Shown: positions 7,863 through 15,286 of the stretch, in pieces
How the letters are laid out: each line of letters starts with the position of its first letter
How positions within the stretch are numbered: the first letter of the stretch is position 1
Assembly (NCBI GenBank): GCA_034408745.1
Contig: JAWXCM010000023.1
Span: 1 to 51,585 of the forward strand
Source: JAWXCM01 sp034408745
GTDB taxonomy: Bacteria; Acidobacteriota; Terriglobia; Bryobacterales; Bryobacteraceae
Length of the DNA: 51,585 nucleotides
Direction of reading: 5' to 3'
Notes under the pieces: generated by a model
Seen by the model: only the letters and a program-made list of their open reading frames with translations
What the model was told of the DNA's origin: nothing
Databases searched by the model: none
Translations under genes and position numbers: made by a program

Positions 7863-7878
7863 TGCACGTTCCTGACCA
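7863..7878 (-). promoter_or_regulatory. Weak sigma-54-like motif upstream of the 292-residue protein
   Basis: On the minus strand TGGTCAGGAACGTGCA keeps GG-N10-GC spacing, and the GC is followed by 16 nt and then the start codon. The -24 element is poor beyond TGG, and the -12 is GTGC. It is listed because its distance to the start codon resembles that of the better motifs at flgB, fliK and flgF. Confidence 0.3.
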
Positions 7879-8006
7879 GCACGCTCGGGCTACGTAAAAC
7901 CTGCCAAAAACCCATAAGAGAATTTCCGGCCCTCCACTGCACTATCTGTTTTCAGTCAGCTTTTTGACAGCGAATGCTAAAATCCTGCCGCGAGGGTAAT
8001 GAACCG

Positions 8007-9407
8007 ATGAACGTACTTTGCCTCCACCTCTGTGAGCCTGGCCGCCACTGGAAAGCGCCACACAGCGCCTCCCGACTGCACTGGATCCATGTGGGGACGG
8101 TGTCAGAAGCCCTCCTTCTTGTCCGCAACGCGGGCGTGAACGTGGTCGTTATTGATGCCCCGGCGCCAACAGACCGGGCCGACGACATCCTGCTGGAACT
8201 CCTGCGCGCCGACCCCGGTGTGCCCGTTGTCTTCGCGTGTTCTGAAGCCGGAAGCGACGACATCATCCGCCTGATTCGACTTGGCGCCTGGCACGTCTGG
8301 AACGGCGACTCGGATCCCGAGCGGATCACTTCCACTATTGAGGCGGCTGGTTTGTCGAACCTCGAAGCACGGCAGCGCCGTCACTCCTCCAGTCGCGAGG
8401 AGCCATGGAGAAACCTCCTGGTCGGGCAGAGCGAGGGCATGCAGCGAATGCTCGACGTAATCCGGCTTGTTGCCGCCCGCCGCTCCAGCGTGCTCATCAC
8501 CGGCGAAACCGGCACAGGTAAAGAGGTGGTTGCGCGCGCGATTCACCAGGCCGGCGGCCGTGGACACATGCCCTTCGTTGCCGTGAACTGCAGCGCCATT
8601 CCCGCGACGCTTATTGAAGCCGAGCTGTTCGGGCATGTCCGGGGCGCCTTCACCGGAGCTGCCGTCAGCCGCGCAGGCCGATTTGAACAGGCCAACGGGG
8701 GCACTATATTTCTGGATGAGATCGGCGACCTGCCCCTCGAACTCCAGGCCAAGCTTCTTCGCGTCCTTCAGGAGCGCGAGGTGCAGCGGCTCGGATCTTC
8801 GGAAACCACACGCCTCAACGTCAGGGTCCTGGCTGCCACTAATATCGACCTTGAGCAGGCCGTTGAACAACGGCTGTTTCGTGAAGACCTGTATTATCGG
8901 CTGAACGTTGTGCCGCTTCACATCCCGCCCCTCCGCGAGCGGACCGCCGACATTCCCGCGCTGGCCGACCATTTCACCGCCCGCGTCTGCCACAACGAGG
9001 GTCTGCCGCTTAAGCGCCTTGCCGCCGGAGTCGTGGACCGCCTGAGAGCCCACCCCTGGCCGGGTAATGTCCGGCAACTGGAACACGCCATTGAAACCGC
9101 GGTAGTACTCAGCGGCGACCGTGACGTGGTCGAGGCCGGCGATTTCCCTGTTCTCCGTGCGGGAACATCCACCCCTGCTGCCGCCGCGTCCCTCACAGCA
9201 GAAACGCTCGTCTCAGACAAAGGTCTCGATTTCGAAGCCACGGTCAGCCGTCTCGAGTGGTCACTCATCCAGCAGGCTCTGGCCCTCTCCAACGGCAACA
9301 AGGCACGCGCCGCAGAACTGCTTCGGATGAAGCGGACCACACTTCTGGCCCGGGTTCGAAGCCTGGAGGAACGGCGCGAGTCCGTAGTTATGGCCGCCTG
9401 CGCCTAG
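8007..9407 (+). CDS. Sigma-54-dependent transcriptional activator, FlrC/FleR-like, with degenerate receiver
   Basis: This is an NtrC-type activator of RNA polymerase-sigma-54. Residues 1-115 form a receiver-like domain with Asp50 in the phospho-acceptor position, but the N-terminal acidic pair and the conserved Lys are missing. The AAA+ domain has Walker A GETGTGKE (~166-173), the sigma-54-contacting GAFTGA loop (~213-218) and Walker B GGTIFLDEIGDL (~231-242). A Fis-type HTH closes the protein (~415-455, 'NGNKARAAELLRMKRTTLL'). I use the ATG at 8007, which has GAGGG about 10 nt upstream; an ATG at 7974 is also in frame. Its place inside the flagellar locus, and the -24/-12 motifs before flgB, fliK and flgF, suggest that it controls early or middle flagellar genes. 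No partner kinase gene is in view. Confidence 0.92.
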   Translation: MNVLCLHLCEPGRHWKAPHSASRLHWIHVGTVSEALLLVRNAGVNVVVIDAPAPTDRADDILLELLRADPGVPVVFACSEAGSDDIIRLIRLGAWHVWNGDSDPERITSTIEAAGLSNLEARQRRHSSSREEPWRNLLVGQSEGMQRMLDVIRLVAARRSSVLITGETGTGKEVVARAIHQAGGRGHMPFVAVNCSAIPATLIEAELFGHVRGAFTGAAVSRAGRFEQANGGTIFLDEIGDLPLELQAKLLRVLQEREVQRLGSSETTRLNVRVLAATNIDLEQAVEQRLFREDLYYRLNVVPLHIPPLRERTADIPALADHFTARVCHNEGLPLKRLAAGVVDRLRAHPWPGNVRQLEHAIETAVVLSGDRDVVEAGDFPVLRAGTSTPAAAASLTAETLVSDKGLDFEATVSRLEWSLIQQALALSNGNKARAAELLRMKRTTLLARVRSLEERRESVVMAACA

Positions 9408-9424
9408 CCCCCAGGTGCTCCTCT

Positions 9425-10195
9425 TCATGGCCCCTTCGGCGGTGCCGCACGTTCCTGTACCGGCTCTCGGCTGTAAGAGTTCTCGTTAAGTACCATTATG
9501 TCGACCCTGCGGTTTCGCGCCCTGCCCTCCTCCGTCTCATTCGTGTCGACGGCGACTGTGTCCGCGTATCCTACGGCCGCCAGGCGCGCCTCCGGGATGC
9601 CGAACTTTTCTGTCAGCAGATCCAGCATCGCGATGCTCCGGGCAGCTGACAAATGCCAGTTGCTGGGAAATCTCCCGTTCTTAATCGGTACCGAGTCGGT
9701 GTGACCTTCCAGACGCACAGGATTGGGTATGCGCGCCAGGGTTTTTGCCACGGTGGCAAGTGCTTCGTAACCTGCCGTGGCGACCAGGGCATCGCCGGTG
9801 GGAAAAAAGGCAGCCTGCCGAAGACTGATCACCAGTCCGCGCTTTTCCATGCGTACTTCCAGCCGGCCACTGGCGATGTCCCCGCGCAGTGCGTGTCGAA
9901 GCTCATCGAGAGACGGCTCCAGTTTGTCGAGGTTCGTGGGTGGACGCCCTGGAATCAGGGACCCGCTCTTCACCTTCCCGTGCATCATTTCATTGATTTT
10001 TGGCGGTACGCTACCCTCACTCAGGGCCTTCTCCACCGCCTGCGACAACTGCCGGGCCTTATCCTTGTCAGACTGCGATGAGGCGTACATCACTACAAAG
10101 AACGCAAACATCAGGGTAATGAAGTCTGCGTAGGAAACCAGCCACCGCTCATGGTTTGGGTGTGGTTCTTCCCGCCTGCGAATGCCCTGCATCAC
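9425..10195 (-). CDS. motB: Flagellar motor stator protein MotB
   Basis: MotB anchors the stator to peptidoglycan and carries the ion-binding Asp. The 256-residue product has one transmembrane helix (~residues 20-40) with 'SYADFITLMFAFFVVMYASS', whose Asp is the proton-binding residue, followed by a linker and an OmpA-type peptidoglycan-binding domain (~residues 110-230) with 'LEGHTDSVPI' and 'ARNRRVDIMV'. The ion is more likely H+ than Na+, but this was not tested. The start overlaps the motA stop, so the pair is coupled. The first codon may be GTG (10195) or the ATG one codon later. Confidence 0.95.
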   Translation of the reverse strand: MMQGIRRREEPHPNHERWLVSYADFITLMFAFFVVMYASSQSDKDKARQLSQAVEKALSEGSVPPKINEMMHGKVKSGSLIPGRPPTNLDKLEPSLDELRHALRGDIASGRLEVRMEKRGLVISLRQAAFFPTGDALVATAGYEALATVAKTLARIPNPVRLEGHTDSVPIKNGRFPSNWHLSAARSIAMLDLLTEKFGIPEARLAAVGYADTVAVDTNETEEGRARNRRVDIMVLNENSYSREPVQERAAPPKGP

Positions 10196-11022
10196 ACACT
10201 CTCCCTGACAAATCCGTCAGCTCTGCGGAACGAACCGCCCGGGCTAGGTTTACCTGGCGCAAACGCCTCCAGCCGGCTTTCGATCATCTTCGGGTGGGCT
10301 CCCTGCACGATGGCGCACACGCCTTCTACCACCAGCGCCTGAATTCGCAACTTCTCGTCGACGCGGGTTCTAATCTTGCTGGCAGCCGGCAGCAGAAGCA
10401 GGTTGGCGAGCCCAACACCATACACAGTCGCCACGAAGGCCACTGCGATGCCGTGCCCAACTTTGTCGATCTCCTGTAGATTCTTCATCACCTGGATCAG
10501 CCCCAGCACAGCGCCAATGATGCCGATGGTCGGTGAGTAACCGCCGGCCGCTTCGTACACGCGCGCCTCAGCTTTTCCCTTCTGCGCCTCCAGCTCCATG
10601 TCCAGTTCCATCATGTTGCGCAGTTCCGCTGGTTCGGTCCCGTCCACTGCCAGCGTCAGTGCTTTTCTCAGGAACGGATCGGAAGCCATATCCGCCTCTG
10701 CTTCCAGCGAGACGATCCCATTGCGGCGGGCCTTGTTGCTGTATGACAACAGCCCAGAGATCACGTCGGCCGCCGAGTATCGGGGCTCCATCAGCACCAG
10801 CCACAGCCGGGCTGCCGCACCCATCAGAATCTTTGGTGGGGTGGTTACCATGACGGCGCCGAGGGTACCCGAGATGACGATCAGCGCTCCGGTCAGTTGA
10901 GCAATATCGGAAAGCCTCCCGCCCTCCAGCACCAAACCACCCAAAATTCCACCAAAACCGACCACCAGTCCAAGGATTGACGCAAGGTCCGGCACCAGCC
11001 GGACCTTGCCGCTGCCATTCAA
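10192..11022 (-). CDS. motA: Flagellar motor stator protein MotA
   Basis: MotA surrounds MotB to form the ion channel and transmits torque to FliG. The 276-residue product has four hydrophobic segments: two near the N-terminus (~12-32 and ~37-58) and two after the cytoplasmic loop ('GGYSPTIGIIGAVLGLIQVM' and 'GHGIAVAFVATVYGVGLANL'). The prolines and glycines of the third and fourth helices are as expected for the family, and the loop carries charged residues in the right region. The start codon is TTG, overlapping the flbD stop as TTGA. It is the middle gene of flbD-motA-motB. Confidence 0.95.
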   Translation of the reverse strand: MNGSGKVRLVPDLASILGLVVGFGGILGGLVLEGGRLSDIAQLTGALIVISGTLGAVMVTTPPKILMGAAARLWLVLMEPRYSAADVISGLLSYSNKARRNGIVSLEAEADMASDPFLRKALTLAVDGTEPAELRNMMELDMELEAQKGKAEARVYEAAGGYSPTIGIIGAVLGLIQVMKNLQEIDKVGHGIAVAFVATVYGVGLANLLLLPAASKIRTRVDEKLRIQALVVEGVCAIVQGAHPKMIESRLEAFAPGKPSPGGSFRRADGFVRESV

Positions 11023-11216
11023 GAGACCCCCGGTCGGTCAAGCAGGCGCTGCCGAAACTTTACGATCTTGTCGATGACTTCTTCCGGTGGCTCGAGCACC
11101 AAATAATTTCTGCCACTGGTCAGGCCGATGATGGTGTCGGGTGTCGACTGTATGTTCTCGATCAGATCCGAATTCAAAATCAACGGCGTCCGGTTGATCC
11201 TTGTGAGGTAGATCAT
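11019..11216 (-). CDS. flbD: Small flagellar protein FlbD
   Basis: FlbD-type proteins are short cytoplasmic proteins found beside motA/motB or flgE in many flagellar clusters; their exact role is not settled. The 65-residue product starts MIYLTRINRTPLILNSDLIE and contains the family-typical 'LTSGRNYLVLE-x-x-E-E-V-I-x-K-I' ending. I place the start at the ATG at 11216 because AAGGAGG lies just upstream, the strongest ribosome-binding site in this region. An in-frame GTG further up would add 19 residues without support. Confidence 0.9.
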   Translation of the reverse strand: MIYLTRINRTPLILNSDLIENIQSTPDTIIGLTSGRNYLVLEPPEEVIDKIVKFRQRLLDRPGVS

Positions 11217-11391
11217 CGTTGCCTCCTTCTCTCCACTCTTCACTGCTCTTATCGGCAACCCCTGCCCGCCCACGAGTTTTTCTTCGCGCTTTTTTCGCGC
11301 AGCCGCCTGGTTCGACTTTCTCGCAGTGACGGCTCCGCAAGTCTGCTAACCTTAGAGAGAATTTACGAAAACTGGAGTTGTACGGAATCCC

Positions 11392-11892
11392 ATGATTCGC
11401 CTTGCCTTTGCTCTGCTCGCCGCCTCTGTCCTTCTGCCCGCCCAGGCGAAGATCGCGGTCATCAATTCTCAGCAGGCCGTTCTGGAAACGGCCGAGATCA
11501 AGAAGGCCCAGGCTCAGCTTGAAGCTACCTTCAAGCCGCGCCAGACCGAGATCGAGAGAATTCAAAACGAGATTGCCGGACTACAAAGCAAACTGCAGAG
11601 CGGTCAGGGCAGGATCACCGCACAGGAAGAGCAGAATCTGACAGCGCAGGGCCAGCGCCGCCAGCGCGAACTCACCCGCCTGACCGAAGACCTGCAGGCC
11701 GATGTCGACCGGTCCCGCAACGAAATTCTGGAGCGGGTCGGCAAACGCATGCAGGAAATCGTCAAAAAGATGGCGGACGAGCGAACCCTCGATCTCGTGA
11801 TCGACATCTCGAACACCGTCCACTTCAAACCCGCGCTCGAGTTCACAAAAGAGGCCACCGCGGCCTACGACAAGGCCTATCCTGTTAAGTAG
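11392..11892 (+). CDS. OmpH/Skp-family periplasmic chaperone-like protein
   Basis: The 166-residue product has a clear signal peptide (MIRLAFALLAASVLLPAQA) and then the OmpH pattern: a short beta start 'KIAVINSQQAVLETAE', a long charged coiled coil (~residues 40-125), and a closing 'LDLVIDISNTVHF' strand with a C-terminal helix. OmpH/Skp proteins are periplasmic trimers that hold unfolded outer-membrane proteins. It is followed 11 bp later by a small membrane-protein gene and divergent from flbD-motA-motB. It interrupts the flagellar genes but is not a known flagellar component. Whether it serves the flagellum or is a general chaperone cannot be told. Confidence 0.85.
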   Translation: MIRLAFALLAASVLLPAQAKIAVINSQQAVLETAEIKKAQAQLEATFKPRQTEIERIQNEIAGLQSKLQSGQGRITAQEEQNLTAQGQRRQRELTRLTEDLQADVDRSRNEILERVGKRMQEIVKKMADERTLDLVIDISNTVHFKPALEFTKEATAAYDKAYPVK

Positions 11893-11903
11893 GAGAACAG
11901 GAT

Positions 11904-12419
11904 ATGAGCTACCTCGACAGCTACGGCGTCAGGGAGGCTCGGCGGGAACGGCATCTCAAACTCGGCATTCTGGCTGCCCTGTTGGCCGTGATTGCCGGCG
12001 TTGTCATCTTCTTTTGGCTGCGTGACCACTCTGAGAAGCAACAGGTTGCGCATTTCCTCGCCGCGCTGAAAGGCGGCGATTACAAGAGCGCCTACCAGTT
12101 CTGGGGGTGTTCGTACGAGAAGCCCTGCCGGGAATACCCATTCGACAGATTTCTGGAGGACTGGGGGCCGTCCAGCCCTCAGGGCAACCGCGCAGCTGCC
12201 CGGCAGTCCACCGGCCAACACTGCAAATCCGGCCGGATCGAAGTCATACAGTACCATGGCCGGGAAGTGCAACTCTGGGTCGAACGCAAGACTCAGCTCA
12301 TCGGATTCGCACCCTGGCCCATCGACACCAGCCAGCCCGCCAACCTGACCGTTCGACTTCGCCGCATCATGCACGATCTGGCCGGTGACTGCGCGCCGCC
12401 ACCGATGAAAGTGCCGTAA
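11904..12419 (+). CDS. Small single-pass membrane protein of unknown function
   Basis: The 171-residue product has one transmembrane helix near residues 21-43 (GILAALLAVIAGVVIFFWLR) after a basic N-terminus. The rest would be outside the cytoplasm. It contains three cysteines that could pair (WGCSYEKPCREYP and QHCKSG), and a short segment 'FLAALKGGDYKSAYQFWGCS' of the kind seen in small domains that follow a membrane anchor. It shares a short spacing with the upstream ompH-like gene and converges on fliM, with 12 bp between stops. I do not recognise a family. Confidence 0.75.
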   Translation: MSYLDSYGVREARRERHLKLGILAALLAVIAGVVIFFWLRDHSEKQQVAHFLAALKGGDYKSAYQFWGCSYEKPCREYPFDRFLEDWGPSSPQGNRAAARQSTGQHCKSGRIEVIQYHGREVQLWVERKTQLIGFAPWPIDTSQPANLTVRLRRIMHDLAGDCAPPPMKVP

Positions 12420-12431
12420 ACGCCCGACTTG

Positions 12432-13391
12432 TCAGCAGGCCTTCTGGATCGCGACAGCCTTCCGGCCTGCGTTCACCTGCACGCGGCCGCGCCACTTGGG
12501 CAGCTTGTTCACCATCAGCGACACCATTTCGGTGGTCCGCTGTTCGAACTGCAGGATGTCGCCCTCGCTCAGTTCCAGCAGATCGTCGAAGCGCACCACG
12601 GATCCCTCAATCCGCGCCTCCAGATCCAGCATTGACATCTCAACATGCCCGAGCGTCCTCTCGATCTCATCGTCGGTCGCGTTGGAGCGCCGGGCCGTCC
12701 ATTGCTGGTCGGATTTCTGACGGAGCAGCTTGACGATGCTCGACGGCATACCGATCGTCATCATGCCCGACGTTTCGCCCAGCTGAATTTCGGTCGCGAT
12801 GCTCACAACTGCTTCGTTCGGCGGCAACACGTGTACCAGCCCCGGTTCCGTCTCGTGGCTGTCAACGGCGAACTCCACCGTCGCCACGCCCTGCCATGAC
12901 AGCGCCAGGTTTTGCAGAATCAAGGCCAGCAGACCGTTCAGAATCTGCTGTTCGATGAGGGTCATCTCGCGTTGCACAACCAGCGGCTTGATTTTCCCGC
13001 CTCCCAGCAGCAGTTCAATCATTGGAAACGCCAGTCCCGGGTTCATTTCCAGGATGGCGATACCGTCAAACGGCTTCATCCGCAGCACGGACAGGCAGGT
13101 CGGCGAAGGCAAACAGCCCATCAACTCGCGAAACGAAAGCTGCTCCACGGAGATGAGGTTGACCGTGACGTACGTCCTCAGGTAGGCCGACAGGCTCGAC
13201 GCCAGACTGCGCGCGAACGTGTCGTGGACCGCACGCAAAGCTCGAATCTGTTCTTTGGGAATGCGGTCGGACCGCCGGAAATCGTAGCGCTGGGCGAGCG
13301 CCATTCGGGAAGCATTCGATTGAGCACCGGTTTGGGATTGAAATAGTGCATCTATGTCTTCCTGTGAAAGCGCGTGTCCGTTGGTTTCCAT
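12432..13391 (-). CDS. fliM: Flagellar motor switch protein FliM
   Basis: FliM is the CheY-P-binding component of the C-ring. The 319-residue product has the N-terminal CheY-binding motif 'LSQEDIDALF' (~residues 8-17), the central CheC-like domain (~residues 40-220, with LLGGG at the usual place) and a C-terminal SpoA domain (~residues 235-310) ending 'KLPKWRGRVQVNAGRKAVAI'. All hallmarks are present. It is the last gene of the long fliK-to-fliM run and starts 2 bp after the fliA stop. The CheY-binding motif implies chemotactic control, although no che gene is in the window. Confidence 0.96.
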   Translation of the reverse strand: METNGHALSQEDIDALFQSQTGAQSNASRMALAQRYDFRRSDRIPKEQIRALRAVHDTFARSLASSLSAYLRTYVTVNLISVEQLSFRELMGCLPSPTCLSVLRMKPFDGIAILEMNPGLAFPMIELLLGGGKIKPLVVQREMTLIEQQILNGLLALILQNLALSWQGVATVEFAVDSHETEPGLVHVLPPNEAVVSIATEIQLGETSGMMTIGMPSSIVKLLRQKSDQQWTARRSNATDDEIERTLGHVEMSMLDLEARIEGSVVRFDDLLELSEGDILQFEQRTTEMVSLMVNKLPKWRGRVQVNAGRKAVAIQKAC

Positions 13392-13393
13392 AA

Positions 13394-14119
13394 TCAGCCC
13401 GTGACGGGCATCCTCCGCTTCTTTAGCCGTGATTCGATAAAACTTCGAAGTCGCAGGACAGCCTGCACCTTGATTTGCGAAGCCCGCGTGAAATGCATGT
13501 TGAGCACCCGGCCAATTTCCGCCAGAGTCAGTTCCTGACGAAAGTACAAATCGAGTACCAGCTGTTCCTGCTCCGGAAGCGAGCGAATTCCCTCGGTCAA
13601 CAGTGCCCGCATCTCATTGCGTTCAATGGCAACAGCCGGATCTTCGTAATGCGGGTCGGCCAGAAAGGCGATCATGCCGGATTCCGATTCCGTGCCCGAA
13701 CTGTCCAGACTGCCCAGACTCACTCCGCGCAACTCCGTCAGCCAGGTCTGATACTCGGTCAAACTCAGTCCCAGTTCTGCCGCGATTTCCTCTTCTGCCG
13801 GAGCCGATCCGTTGCGCTGCTGCAATTTTGTGATCGCGGTCTCCACCACCCGGACCCGCTTCCGCTTGTGCGGGTCAATCCCGTCAAGTCCGCGAATACT
13901 GTCGAGAATCGCTCCCCTGATGCGAATCTCAGCATACGTGCGCAGGGAAGCGTTTCGAGCCGGATCGAAGCGGTCGATCGCCTGGATCAGCCCGACGATG
14001 CCGGTCGAAACCAGGTCCTCCTGGCTGATCGATGCGGGCAGGCGTTCGTGAATGCACGCCGCAATCCACCGCACCTGAGGCAGGTGATCGAGAATGAGCT
14101 GTTCCCGGGCCGCTTGCAT
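13394..14119 (-). CDS. fliA: Flagellar sigma factor sigma-28 (FliA)
   Basis: FliA directs RNA polymerase to late flagellar promoters. The 241-residue protein has sigma region 2 (~residues 14-70, with 'SQEDLVSTGIVGLIQAIDRF' and 'SLRTYAEIRIRGAILDSIRG'), region 3 (~residues 85-130, 'AAELGLSLTEYQTWL') and region 4 (~residues 180-230, 'LTLAEIGRVLNMHFTRASQI'), so it is complete. It lies between flhF and fliM in one run. Its inhibitor FlgM is at 5157-5435, and two matching promoters (before flgM and fliS) are its likely targets. Confidence 0.95.
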   Translation of the reverse strand: MQAAREQLILDHLPQVRWIAACIHERLPASISQEDLVSTGIVGLIQAIDRFDPARNASLRTYAEIRIRGAILDSIRGLDGIDPHKRKRVRVVETAITKLQQRNGSAPAEEEIAAELGLSLTEYQTWLTELRGVSLGSLDSSGTESESGMIAFLADPHYEDPAVAIERNEMRALLTEGIRSLPEQEQLVLDLYFRQELTLAEIGRVLNMHFTRASQIKVQAVLRLRSFIESRLKKRRMPVTG

Positions 14120-14124
14120 AGATG

Positions 14125-15276
14125 TCAGGCGGCGGACACCGCGCTCCTTGCCTTCGGCTGAGCCGCCGCGGGACGGAGCAATCCGCTCACAGAAGCCTCG
14201 TCGAGGTCCTCCGGCACCGACGGCCCGGTGCTGACAAACGACAGTGGTAGTTCGTGGGCCATCGCCAGTCCCACCGCTGCCCGGCAGGATACGGCCGCAT
14301 CGGTATGTGTGACCACAATGCGTGACGGCAGCAGCGGCCGGAAGCGCTCGAACGTTGCCTTCATGTCGGCCGGAGACATCGTTGCAGGGATTACAAGCTG
14401 CACGTCAATTTCGGGGTGCCGGGCCAGCACCGTCGTGAACTCCTGCGCCGCGCCCATGTCCGACGGCGACAGACCTGGCGTATCGATCAGGATCAGACCG
14501 GCTTCGGCCTGAGTGTCCAGCGTTTGCGCCAGAGCCATACCGGTCTCGACGACCTCCAGCGGAGTAGCCATGCCGGACGCATACCGCTCCAGCGCGTCAA
14601 CGCCGCCCACCCTCGAGCCGTCGAGGCTGACCAGCCGCATCGGCCGGCGACCCGTGAGGCCGTAACGAACAGCCAGCTTCACCAGCAGGCTCGTCTTGCC
14701 CGCACCAGGAGGGCCAACCAGAGCCGTGATCCTGCGCTTGCCCGAACCTCGCCCCAGCGAGGCATCCAGCCTGGTCCTCGAGACCAGCTCGTCCATCAGA
14801 GCCACCTGGAAATCCAGCCCACGTGACCGGCGGCGAACCCCGGTGACGACTTCGTTGGTGAGGTCCTCGCCAAAGCCGTCTGCAATCAGGCTAAGCCAAA
14901 GCTGATCGAGCAGTGTCTCGGCGGGGTTGCTCGGAGTTCCCGTCAGGGTGTCCCGAACGCCGTCGAATTTGCGACGCAGTTTCGACATTCCGGACTGCGG
15001 CTCGGCCACAGGTTTGGGCACTGGCTCAGGCTGCGGTGCCGGCCGTTCGGCTGCAATGCGGCGGGCAACAGGCGGACGGCCCTGCCCGTTCTCCGCCGCC
15101 GGCCCCTGTTTACCAGATCCGATGCTGGCGGGAATCACCCCGCAAACCACTTCGTAGCGTCCTGACCCGTCCTCGGTCTGACGCGATGCCAGAATCGCCG
15201 CTTCCGGACCCAGCTCTTTCCGCGCACCCTGCAGCGCCTCGCGGATCGACGAACCGTAATAGGATTTGAAGTCCAA
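14125..15276 (-). CDS. flhF: Flagellar biosynthesis GTPase FlhF
   Basis: FlhF is an SRP-type GTPase that sets the place and often the number of polar flagella. The 383-residue product has a basic B domain (residues 1-~60), a Pro-rich linker (~75-100), and an NG domain with P-loop 'LVGPPGAGKTSLLVKLA', 'LDGSRVGGVDALERYA' and the G3 motif 'LILIDTPGLS'. The start is TTG at 15276 with AGGAG upstream. Its usual partner FlhG/FleN, an ATPase that limits flagellar number, is not next to it: fliA follows directly. Presence of FlhF predicts polar placement, though that is inference. Confidence 0.93.
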   Translation of the reverse strand: MDFKSYYGSSIREALQGARKELGPEAAILASRQTEDGSGRYEVVCGVIPASIGSGKQGPAAENGQGRPPVARRIAAERPAPQPEPVPKPVAEPQSGMSKLRRKFDGVRDTLTGTPSNPAETLLDQLWLSLIADGFGEDLTNEVVTGVRRRSRGLDFQVALMDELVSRTRLDASLGRGSGKRRITALVGPPGAGKTSLLVKLAVRYGLTGRRPMRLVSLDGSRVGGVDALERYASGMATPLEVVETGMALAQTLDTQAEAGLILIDTPGLSPSDMGAAQEFTTVLARHPEIDVQLVIPATMSPADMKATFERFRPLLPSRIVVTHTDAAVSCRAAVGLAMAHELPLSFVSTGPSVPEDLDEASVSGLLRPAAAQPKARSAVSAA

Positions 15277-15286
15277 GCAGTTTCTC

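Noticed and set aside
7950..7990. Housekeeping promoter before the sigma-54 activator
   Set aside because: TTGACA and TAAAAT are both present near 7965-7985 but only 8 bp apart, too close to act together.
11231..11275. Sigma-28 promoter before flbD-motA-motB
   Set aside because: The minus strand has a perfect -10-like GCCGATAAG, but no TAAA lies at 13-16 nt upstream, and the sigma-54 spacing does not fit either. Left as unproven.
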